From NCBI GenBank assembly GCA_028707675.1, contig JAQWAM010000096.1:1-6008 (forward strand): a DNA stretch of 6,008 nucleotides, given 5' to 3'. Position 1 is the first letter of the stretch, and each line of letters begins with the position of its first letter. The position numbers were made by a program, and so were the translations under genes. Source of the DNA: Kiritimatiellia bacterium (GTDB lineage: Bacteria; Verrucomicrobiota; Kiritimatiellia; RFP12; UBA1067). Of the stretch, positions 1-5,735 are shown piece by piece. Below the pieces are notes generated by a model. The model was not told the origin of the DNA. It was given only the letters and a program-made list of their open reading frames with translations, and did not search any database.

Positions 1-202
1 GGGCCTGGCGATCTGGGATCGAGTCGCAAACAAAGGCGACAAAACCTCTCTTTTGGGCTATGGCAGTCAGGCTGACGGTGTTGTCGTCTACGGGGATATC
101 GAGGCGGGCCTGATGCTTGTCCCACCCCAAATGCTCATAGAAGAGGGTCTTGAAATCGAAAGCCTTCAGGCATTGGCGGGCATCTTTGGTGTTTATCTTC
201 AT
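1..202 (-). CDS. N-terminus of a probable Eco57I-type restriction-modification methylase (partial, runs off the window)
   Basis: Only the first 67 codons are present. The translation begins MKINTKDARQCLKAFDFKTL and continues with FYEHLGWDKH, LDIPVD, LTAIAQKRGF and FVCDSIPDR. From memory this matches the start of long proteins annotated as Eco57I restriction-modification methylase domain proteins, which combine a nuclease-like N-terminal region with an N6-adenine methyltransferase. No catalytic methylase motif (NPPY type) is visible because the gene leaves the window, so the assignment rests on N-terminal resemblance and context. The start ATG (202-200) overlaps the nuclease stop codon as ATGA, and a GGAG lies four bases upstream inside the nuclease's last codons, so translation is probably coupled. 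The protein would be the modification component, or a combined restriction-modification component, of the locus. The family call is moderate; that this is a real gene start is strong. Confidence 0.7.
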   Translation of the reverse strand, partial: MKINTKDARQCLKAFDFKTLFYEHLGWDKHQARLDIPVDDNTVSLTAIAQKRGFVAFVCDSIPDRQA

Positions 203-1254
203 GATTCTCCAGAATATTCCCGAGCGTGCTCCAAGGAAAGACGCAGTTCCCGTTTTAATAATTTCTTGTCGGGTAATGCGGTAAGATATTGCGCCACGCG
301 AATGCCGGCTTTATCCAATTGCAGCAGCTCAATCTGCTCCCGACCACCCTCGGCACATAGAATCAAGCCAAGCGGAGACTCTTCCCCTGCCTGCATCTCA
401 TGTTTTTCCAGCCAGCGCAGATAAAGCTCCATCTGCCCCTTGTAGGCCGCCTTGAAACGACCAAGCTTCAAGTCAATGGCAATCAGGCGTCGAAGCTTGC
501 GGTGATAGAACAGCAGATCAAGATAGAAGTCCTCGCCGTCAACAATCATGCGTTTCTGTCTGGCAACAAACGAGAAACCAGCGCCGAGTTCCATAATGAA
601 TTGCTCGAGATGCAGAATGAGACGGTCTTCAAGCGAAGCTTCGCTATACACGCCATGTAATCCGGTAAAGTCGAGAAAGTAAGGGCTTTTGAAAACAACA
701 TCTGGGGAAATCGTGCCCTTTGTTCGTATGTCTGATAAAGCGGATCGAATGATTCCTTCGGGTTTGTCGCTGATCAATGAACGCTCATAAAGCATACCGC
801 CGATTTTTTCACGCAACGTGCGGATACCCCAGCCCTCATGCATAGCCATAGTGAGGTAGAAATCGCGTTTTACCTCATCGGACAATGGGAGTACTTCGAC
901 AAAATGCGACCAGCTCAATTGTCGCGACAGTGTCGCGACAATATCGGAATCTGTGAACGTGGCGGCGAACTGCATCATCCTGCGGATGCTCTTTTCATCA
1001 AAGCCGTGCGAACCGAACTCCTGCTGTAATTGTGCCGACACCGTCGACACAATTTGCCGACCATACTCGGCGCGTTTTCCAGACAAAACGTCCTCATTGA
1101 TACGCCTGCCGATATTCCAGTACAGCAGCGTAGTTTCCTGATTGACCTTTACCGCGACACGGCTTCGTGCTTCCTGAATCAGTACGCGAATATCCCGCAG
1201 AAGTTCTTTTGTGGTCTTTATGATGAAAGAGGATTTTTTTGCAACGTCTTTCAT
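199..1254 (-). CDS. DUF1016 / YhcG-family PDDEXK nuclease
   Basis: This is a 351-residue protein, a normal length for the DUF1016 (YhcG) family. The N-terminal half (about residues 10-160) has the family helical region, with LLYWNIGRRI near 43-52, EYGRQIV near 63-69 and LSWSHF near 113-118. The C-terminal half (about 190-340) is a PDDEXK-type nuclease domain. SPYFLDFTGL starts it, FYLDLLFYH supplies a probable metal-binding Asp246, and AIDLKLG supplies Asp261 and Lys263. The family is predicted to cleave DNA and is frequent in defence islands. The reading frame stays open upstream to 1728, but that extension is arginine-rich, lies wholly inside the helicase gene and is not family-like. The chosen ATG at 1254 overlaps the helicase stop as ATGA and has GAGGGGG five bases upstream. 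The gene ends in another ATGA overlap with the methylase. A perfect palindrome lies within it at 918-942. Confidence 0.9.
   Translation of the reverse strand: MKDVAKKSSFIIKTTKELLRDIRVLIQEARSRVAVKVNQETTLLYWNIGRRINEDVLSGKRAEYGRQIVSTVSAQLQQEFGSHGFDEKSIRRMMQFAATFTDSDIVATLSRQLSWSHFVEVLPLSDEVKRDFYLTMAMHEGWGIRTLREKIGGMLYERSLISDKPEGIIRSALSDIRTKGTISPDVVFKSPYFLDFTGLHGVYSEASLEDRLILHLEQFIMELGAGFSFVARQKRMIVDGEDFYLDLLFYHRKLRRLIAIDLKLGRFKAAYKGQMELYLRWLEKHEMQAGEESPLGLILCAEGGREQIELLQLDKAGIRVAQYLTALPDKKLLKRELRLSLEHAREYSGES
918..942. repeat. Perfect 25-base palindrome inside the nuclease gene
   Basis: ATTGTCGCGAC at 918-928 and GTCGCGACAAT at 932-942 are exact inverted complements around a three-base AGT. Each arm contains TCGCGA. 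It lies in codons for DIVATLSRQL of the DUF1016 nuclease, a segment that looks conserved in the family, so coding constraint may account for part of it. Its function, if any, is unknown. Confidence 0.6.
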
Positions 1255-4200
1255 GGGTGCCCCCTCAAACCCATCGAGCAAATCACTTGCGGTTCGGTCC
1301 CTTCGACATCCTCTGTCACACGGCACAGCCGAACATCCGCCCGGAGTGCCATGACCAATTCGGCCAGCGCCTGGTTGCTGATTCCGCTCTTGAGTTGGCG
1401 GTTGAGTGTGTCGGTTGCGGACTGAAGCAGCGGAAACTTGTAGATGTCCTCGATGGCGTGGCGCAGCTCGCGTGTATCGAAGAGCGTGCCCTTGATCTCC
1501 TCGGCGTAGGTTTTCAGCCGCTCGTAGGCGCGAAAGCGCGCGCCGGACGGTCGGCCAAGTTGGCCGCCGACGGATTTCTCGGTCTCGACGATGAGTTTGA
1601 CGCCCTTGGCGACCATCTCGTGATGGTCGTCGTGGCGCGGGATGGCCGGGGTGTCGGGGGCACACTCCGCCGTCTTGAGAATAGTGAATTGCGATTCGGT
1701 GACGCTGTTGCCGCGCTTGTCCACCCACGCCAGGGCATCGTTGCCCTCGGACGTCCGCAGATAGACGAGCGCGCCTTCGGCGCCAAGTGGTGCAGCATGT
1801 GGTGCAGCCGTCCCGGCTGCGTCTCTTGAATTGGCAGGCGGGACACCTGCACCACTGCCCGCACCACGAGAACCCACCGCATCGCGCAAGCGGAATGTAA
1901 CAAAGTAGGTGGCGCCTTCTTGGCGTAAATGCGGCAACTCGCCGCGTGATTTCATGCTGGAACAGTCAATCTTGTCTGGTGGATTGAACAGTGGTGCAGC
2001 ATGTGGTGCAGCATGTGGTGCAGCCGTCCCGGCTGCGTCTCTTGAATTGGCAGGCGGGACGCCTGCACCACTTATTGCACCACAACTGGAAAATTCCCAC
2101 TGGTCTGGTCGTGTGCAAAGACCAGCCTCGACCGGATTGTTCTCCACGTAATTCACAAAGCGCCCCAGTGCATCGGCAGATCGTATCAGGTGGTCGAAAG
2201 ACTCCCTCTCCCACACTTCGCCGTGCGTCCTGAGACGCTTATTAATCAAATGCGCTGTGTAGGACTTCCACGAATGAAGAATCGCGGACAGGGTGTGCTC
2301 GCCCCACGGCGTGACAACCGCATGCACATGATTAGGCATAACGCACCAGGCATGCAGACGATATCGCTGGCCGTCGAAGTGGCATAGCGCGTCACGAACG
2401 ATCCCGGCAATGGCGGGCGCGCGCAGAACGCAGGCACCCTTGGTCAACGGTGGTTCCGATGCGGCTGCTATGGCTTCGGCGTCTTGAAGCTGTGGTGCAG
2501 CCGTCCCGGCTGCTTGTTCTGAAGACGCAGGCGGGACGCCTGCACCACTTCTTGTTGGAGGCCACGGTTTGGTCGAATAGACGACATTCGGCATGGCCGG
2601 GATGGTCTTTTCAAGATCCGGGTCGCGGTCGATGGCGTTTTTCCATATCTGATAGGCATAGGACGCGAGGTCCACCTCGACATCCTCGTCGCCATCCAGA
2701 ATGCCCGCCTTTTCCGTGAACAGGTCGCGAACGGCCTGGGCATCGTTCTGATCCTCGAAAAAGGCTTCATCCGCACCGACAACCTCCGCATTTTCCTGAA
2801 GGCGCTGGCTCACACGGGAGCGCAGCCTGATGATACGCTCGACGCCCTCGGCAGGCAGGAACGAATAGCAGAGGATCGTGTCGGACTGCTGGCCGATACG
2901 ATCCACGCGGCCCGCGCGCTGAATCAGGCGGATGATCGCCCAGGGCAGGTCGAAATTCACAACGATGGAGCAATCCTGAAGGTTCTGGCCCTCGCTGAGG
3001 ACATCGGTCGCCAGAACAATGCGCAGTTCCTTTTCGCGCGTCACATGATTGCGCTTGTCGTTGCTGACGGGGCTGAACCGGTAGGCAATGGCCGTGGGAT
3101 CGTCCGAGTTGCCGGTAACGCCCTCTACGGCCTTGATACCCCTGGCCTTGAGTTGTTCGTTGAGGTAGTTGACGGTATCGGCAAACTGCGAGAAGAGCAG
3201 AACCTTTTCGGTCGGGTGCTGCCTGGTCAACAGATCGAGCAGGGCTTGCAGCTTGGCGTCGCGTGCCGAATCCCAGCCCCCTGCATTCTCCAGAACCTGC
3301 ATCAGCGCCTTTGCGTCTTTGCGCAGGTCTTCGGCAAGATCGGCGTTGAAGAGACCCGCTTTCAGCCACTTGAACCGACGCCCGAAATGGTTGGCGTAGG
3401 AGTCATAAACCTCGGCGGCACGGGCCCGGAAAGCGGCTTCGCTCAATAGTGGTGCGGCCGTCCCGGCTGCTTTATCTATAGAAGCAGGCGGGACGCCTGC
3501 ACCACTTACTAAGCCATTCTCTTCCGCATCCCCGGCCGCGTCCCACAGTTCGGAATCCTCGTCGTTCGCAGAGGCGTCCAGCAGGCCCATGTCCTGAGTG
3601 CCGATGGGGAGCGGCAAGCCATTCTCGATCGCATGCAGGCAAATGAAGTTGCGCAGGATGTGGCGTTCGAGGGAAAGGATGAACGAATGCCCGCTGCTCT
3701 CCAGACGTTTGAACAGGTTGGTCCGGCAGAAGCCTTTGAGGCGCGTTCCCGCGCGCGAAAGGTCGGCAAGGACCTTGGCTTCGTCTGGTGTCGGCGGCTT
3801 GTGCGGTGTCAGTTGCTGGTAGTTGCCAAGGCCATAGCGGGGCAGGGTCAGTTGATTGACCGCCTCGACCACGTCGTCAGCGAACAGTCGCGCGTATTGG
3901 TCAAGTGGTGCAGGCCTCTGGCCTGCCTTTATTAGGGAGGCAGGCGGGACGCCTGCACCACTTTCTCTAGCACTTTCTGCACCACCAAAGTTGAATTTAA
4001 CGGTTTTCGGCACGCGCGTCGGGAAATAGGATCGGGTTCCGTCAGCAAAATCCAGATAATTGCGACCGCGTTCAGGGTCGAGCTTGGCATAATTCTCCTG
4101 AATGAAACTGCGCGTTCGCCGCACCAGATACAGGCGCATCAAATCCCGCCAGTCGTCCGCATGCTCGCTCTTCTCGAAGGCCGCGAGCGAACGGACGGGG

Positions 4201-5489
4201 CACTGATGCCGTCGGATAAATTCGGTTTCTCCGAGTTCCCGCAGCAGCTTTTCCGGGCGGATGCCGATGTCCTTCCGGTCGTCAATGAACAGCCGGAGCT
4301 GGTTCGACAGATCAAGGTAGGTCTTGTTGTAGGGGGTGGCCGACAACAGGATCACCCGGCTGTCATTCGCGGCGATGTATTCCGCGATGGCCCGGTAGCG
4401 TTGCCCCTCCCGGTTGCGGAGGTTGTGGCTCTCATCAATCAGCACCAGCCGGAAACGTCGGAGATCGGGCAACTCCCTCTGAACACGGGTGACGGACAGC
4501 ACCTTGGCCCGGAGCCGGTATTCCTGCCGGTAGTCTTCCCACATGGGAACGAGATTTCTCGGGCAGATGATCAGCGTCTCGACCCCGTGGTCATCCTCGA
4601 AAATACGCGCGAGCGTCGTTGCCATCAGCGTCTTGCCCAGTCCAACCACGTCACCGATGACCACGCCTCCGCGCTTGTTCAAGTGGTGTGCGGCAATCTT
4701 GACTGCCGCCTTTTGGAACTCGAAGAGCTTGTTGCCGAAGTCGCTGGGAATGCGGAACTCGGTCAGGCCGGCACGCGCCTCCTGGGAAAGATGGTAAGCC
4801 ATCTTGACGTAGATGTGATAAGGCGGTGGCGGTTCCGGTCGCGCCCAACTTGTATTGATGATCTCGACGAGTTCCTGCGAGATGTCCACGCAGAAACGGT
4901 CGGTCCAACGGTCTTCAAACCACTTCGCCAGCTTGTCACAGGCATCATGATCGAGCACATCCACGTTGAGTTCGCCCTGCCTGGACAATCCGGCCATGGT
5001 GAGGTTGCTGCTGCCGAGATAGCCGATCTTCGGGTTGAGCGGGTCCTGCCGGAACAGGAGATAAAGCTTGGCGTGGAGGGGATGGCGCAAAAAGAGTTTC
5101 ACGACGACTTTACCGGCGGAGATTTGCGCCGCCAGACGCCGGAGCCCTTGCTCATCGGCGTTCGTGGGGATGCCGACCATCAACTGGTCGCGGAAGTCCT
5201 GGGCGAGTTTCTTTTTGAGCGCAATCGCCGTGGCCTGGTCAATCTGCTCTCCGGACGCGGTGGGGCTCATGACTTGCCGCAGTTGATCTTGCGGCATCTG
5301 TTGCATACCGACCAGCAGACGGCAGCAATGCCCATCCCCGCCGTGCCATTGCTCGATGTGCTCGTGCAATTGCCGCCAGCCTCGCAGGTTGAAGTAGCCG
5401 ACGCAGAAATCAGCGTGCTCGCACAACCCCAGCGTCTCCTGCAAAGCAGGAAGGAGCGTTTCATTTATGTTGTCAAAAATACGCGGCAT
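1251..5489 (-). CDS. PLD-like domain / SNF2-type helicase carrying in-frame repeat and transposase insertions
   Basis: This 1412-residue protein is a DNA-dependent ATPase of the SNF2/DEAD superfamily. Residues 1-210 form a phospholipase D-like domain with one HKD-like site (HAKLYLL, His139 and Lys141; GSSN 159-162). Helicase motifs follow in order: Walker A GLGKT 283-287, DESH 352-355, SATP 383-386, ATDVLSEGQNL near 827-837 and QRAGRVDRIGQ 857-867. The C-terminal region (1236-1412) resumes with GALVYLRT, SVGGQLGRPSGARF and QSATDTLNRQL. Residues about 510-530, 661-681 and 981-1235 look foreign: they are translated 59-bp repeats and pieces of a REP-associated transposase. Without them the protein would be about 1,115 residues, close to what I recall for the family. 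The ATG at 5489 has AGGGG seven bases upstream, and the stop overlaps the nuclease start. It probably translocates DNA for the neighbouring nuclease and methylase. Whether the enlarged protein folds and works is unknown. Confidence 0.9.
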   Translation of the reverse strand: MPRIFDNINETLLPALQETLGLCEHADFCVGYFNLRGWRQLHEHIEQWHGGDGHCCRLLVGMQQMPQDQLRQVMSPTASGEQIDQATAIALKKKLAQDFRDQLMVGIPTNADEQGLRRLAAQISAGKVVVKLFLRHPLHAKLYLLFRQDPLNPKIGYLGSSNLTMAGLSRQGELNVDVLDHDACDKLAKWFEDRWTDRFCVDISQELVEIINTSWARPEPPPPYHIYVKMAYHLSQEARAGLTEFRIPSDFGNKLFEFQKAAVKIAAHHLNKRGGVVIGDVVGLGKTLMATTLARIFEDDHGVETLIICPRNLVPMWEDYRQEYRLRAKVLSVTRVQRELPDLRRFRLVLIDESHNLRNREGQRYRAIAEYIAANDSRVILLSATPYNKTYLDLSNQLRLFIDDRKDIGIRPEKLLRELGETEFIRRHQCPVRSLAAFEKSEHADDWRDLMRLYLVRRTRSFIQENYAKLDPERGRNYLDFADGTRSYFPTRVPKTVKFNFGGAESARESGAGVPPASLIKAGQRPAPLDQYARLFADDVVEAVNQLTLPRYGLGNYQQLTPHKPPTPDEAKVLADLSRAGTRLKGFCRTNLFKRLESSGHSFILSLERHILRNFICLHAIENGLPLPIGTQDMGLLDASANDEDSELWDAAGDAEENGLVSGAGVPPASIDKAAGTAAPLLSEAAFRARAAEVYDSYANHFGRRFKWLKAGLFNADLAEDLRKDAKALMQVLENAGGWDSARDAKLQALLDLLTRQHPTEKVLLFSQFADTVNYLNEQLKARGIKAVEGVTGNSDDPTAIAYRFSPVSNDKRNHVTREKELRIVLATDVLSEGQNLQDCSIVVNFDLPWAIIRLIQRAGRVDRIGQQSDTILCYSFLPAEGVERIIRLRSRVSQRLQENAEVVGADEAFFEDQNDAQAVRDLFTEKAGILDGDEDVEVDLASYAYQIWKNAIDRDPDLEKTIPAMPNVVYSTKPWPPTRSGAGVPPASSEQAAGTAAPQLQDAEAIAAASEPPLTKGACVLRAPAIAGIVRDALCHFDGQRYRLHAWCVMPNHVHAVVTPWGEHTLSAILHSWKSYTAHLINKRLRTHGEVWERESFDHLIRSADALGRFVNYVENNPVEAGLCTRPDQWEFSSCGAISGAGVPPANSRDAAGTAAPHAAPHAAPLFNPPDKIDCSSMKSRGELPHLRQEGATYFVTFRLRDAVGSRGAGSGAGVPPANSRDAAGTAAPHAAPLGAEGALVYLRTSEGNDALAWVDKRGNSVTESQFTILKTAECAPDTPAIPRHDDHHEMVAKGVKLIVETEKSVGGQLGRPSGARFRAYERLKTYAEEIKGTLFDTRELRHAIEDIYKFPLLQSATDTLNRQLKSGISNQALAELVMALRADVRLCRVTEDVEGTEPQVICSMGLRGHP
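1798..1856 (-). repeat. 59-bp double-hairpin repeat, copy 5, with one extra 12-base end step
   Basis: The core matches copy 4 including the variable linker, apart from A at 1845, which breaks one pair of the second hairpin. One additional 12-base unit (AGTGGTGCAGCA, 1786-1797) precedes the core and is read as HAAP. The helicase sequence resumes immediately after it in the gene direction with GAEGALVYLRT. Confidence 0.9.
1872..1988 (-). pseudogene. RAYT N-terminal fragment, encoded after its own C-terminal part
   Basis: Helicase residues about 1168-1206 read NPPDKIDCSSMKSRGELPHL, then RQEGATYFVTFRLRDAV. The LPHL, EGATYFVTFRL pattern is the start of REP-associated transposases of the same subgroup as the C-terminal part, and the Met at 1955 would be its normal start. 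No Shine-Dalgarno sequence precedes that Met. The fragment stops after about 28 residues of homology and runs into repeat copy 5, so the middle of the transposase is absent or reduced to the few unassigned residues before GACVLR. It lies between copies 4 and 5, which are nearly identical. The assignment rests on motif memory, not on an alignment. Confidence 0.7.
2014..2072 (-). repeat. 59-bp double-hairpin repeat, copy 4, with extra 12-base end steps
   Basis: The core has both perfect hairpins and is translated SGAGVPPANSRDAAGTAAP. GTGGTGCAGCAT occurs twice in tandem at 1991-2014 directly before the core arm and is read as HAAPHAAP. On the other side TGCACCAC recurs 12 bases further out (2064-2071 and 2076-2083). 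It separates the two transposase fragments. It differs from copy 5 by one base in 59, G at 2061 against A at 1845. Confidence 0.9.
2073..2486 (-). pseudogene. RAYT (REP-associated Y1/HUH transposase), C-terminal part, in frame within the helicase
   Basis: Helicase residues about 1002-1139 carry a Y1 transposase core. It starts with GACVLRAPAIAGIVRDAL, followed by the HUH motif in MPNHVH (His1054, His1056), LSAILHSWKSYTAHLINK, VWERESFDH and YVENNPVEAGL. Tyr1114 in the last motif sits at the position of the catalytic nucleophile in the REP-associated family. These enzymes nick single-stranded palindromic repeats and are usually free proteins of about 150-250 residues. Here the N-terminal strands are missing upstream and the fragment is fused into another gene, so independent activity is unlikely. 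The catalytic residues are nevertheless unbroken. Repeat copies flank it on both sides, as is typical for RAYT genes. The family call is strong; the exact left limit is uncertain because residues 1002-1016 match nothing I recognise. Confidence 0.85.
2491..2549 (-). repeat. 59-bp double-hairpin repeat, copy 3 (outer edge of the composite insertion)
   Basis: Outer arms are GTGGTGCAG and CTGCACCAC, with a mismatch at the very last base. The hairpins GCAGCCG-TCC-CGGCTGC and GCAGGCG-GGA-CGCCTGC are both perfect. It is translated SGAGVPPASSEQAAGTAAPQ and marks the helicase-side border of the transposase C-part. Confidence 0.9.
3448..3506 (-). repeat. 59-bp double-hairpin repeat, copy 2
   Basis: The element runs from AGTGGTGC to GCACCACT with the standard two hairpins. 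In the first hairpin a GCGGCCG arm gives one G-T wobble against CGGCTGC; the second is perfect. It is translated as SGAGVPPASIDKAAGTAAPL, placed between helicase residues reading AEENGLV and LSEAAFRARA, just before the C-terminal helicase domain. No target-site duplication longer than one base is visible. Confidence 0.9.
3904..3962 (-). repeat. 59-bp double-hairpin repeat, copy 1 (divergent)
   Basis: The outer 12-base arms AGTGGTGCAGGC and GCCTGCACCACT are perfect inverted complements. Two internal hairpins lie at 3910-3926 (GCAGGCC, loop TCT, GGCCTGC) and 3940-3956 (GCAGGCG, loop GGA, CGCCTGC). It is translated in the helicase as SGAGVPPASLIKAGQRPAPL between GGAESARE and DQYARLFADD. Its first hairpin differs from the other copies at two pairs, with both strands changed so that pairing is kept. 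This may therefore be an older copy or a subfamily. Confidence 0.9.
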
Positions 5490-5513
5490 GCTTTAGCCCC
5501 TGTTCATGCGAAT

Positions 5514-5735
5514 CTATTTCAAGCCAGATTCCTCGTTTGAACGATAATCGTCGCCCACTTCCGCCGCATTTCCGGTTTGGGCCCAGGTATCGACCTGAGA
5601 CACCTTGAATTTTCAGAGTCTACCGATCTTGTGTGCGGGGAGCCCCCTGTTGTCAATGGCGCGATAGACGCTATCACGGCTGACACCCATATGCTTGGCG
5701 ATCTCGTCCAGCGATACCCACGGTTCATTTTTCAT
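5514..5735 (-). pseudogene. Excisionase/MerR-type helix-turn-helix gene interrupted by a single in-frame TGA
   Basis: From the ATG at 5735 the frame reads MKNEPWVSLDEIAKHMGVSR, then DSVYRAIDNRGLPAHKIGRL, then a TGA at 5615-5613. It continues in the same frame as KFKVSQVDTWAQTG and 18 further residues to a TAG at 5516-5514. Short proteins of this excisionase-like DNA-binding family normally read GRLWKFK at this point, so the TGA stands exactly where a conserved Trp codon (TGG) is expected. The simplest reading is one G-to-A nonsense change. The product would be 40 residues, keeping the helix-turn-helix but losing the wing strand and tail; the intact form would be 73. AGGGG lies seven bases before the ATG, the same spacing as at the helicase, which starts 24 bases after this gene. 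Such small HTH proteins often sit at the head of restriction or defence operons and may regulate them. A truncated but active form, read-through or a sequencing error are alternatives. Confidence 0.8.

Larger units (their letters stand above)
1786..2549 (-). mobile_element. Composite insertion: repeat, RAYT C-part, repeat, RAYT N-part, repeat
   Basis: This segment interrupts the helicase between residues reading NVVYSTKPWPP and GALVYLRTSEGN, which I recall as close together in uninterrupted relatives. In the direction of the gene it holds repeat copy 3, a transposase C-terminal piece with HUH and Tyr motifs, copy 4, a transposase N-terminal piece, and copy 5. It is 764 bases long and leaves the host frame open throughout. 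Copies 4 and 5 differ at one base in 59, so the right half is probably the younger part. The permuted order could come from insertion next to an existing element, from a tandem followed by deletion, or from insertion of a circular intermediate. The sequence alone does not decide among these. Confidence 0.75.

Noticed and set aside
1255..1728. N-terminal extension of the nuclease frame to an upstream ATG at 1728
   Set aside because: It is an arginine-rich, out-of-frame reading of the helicase 3' end. The DUF1016 family start fits the ATG at 1254, with a good ribosome site and ATGA overlap.
1786..3962. CRISPR array
   Set aside because: The repeats are 59 bases with two internal hairpins, spaced 216 to 957 bases apart within a coding sequence, with no uniform spacers.
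4161..5540. 459-codon open frame on the plus strand opposite the helicase
   Set aside because: It is wholly antisense to a gene with clear helicase motifs, has no recognisable domain, and is typical of GC-rich shadow frames.
5613..5615. TGA recoding to Trp across the genome
   Set aside because: The helicase and nuclease both terminate at TGA in ATGA overlaps with good downstream starts, and Trp is encoded by TGG elsewhere in the window.
5519..5728. 69-codon minus-strand ORF over the HTH gene
   Set aside because: It is in a different frame from the recognisable helix-turn-helix reading and has no family-like sequence.
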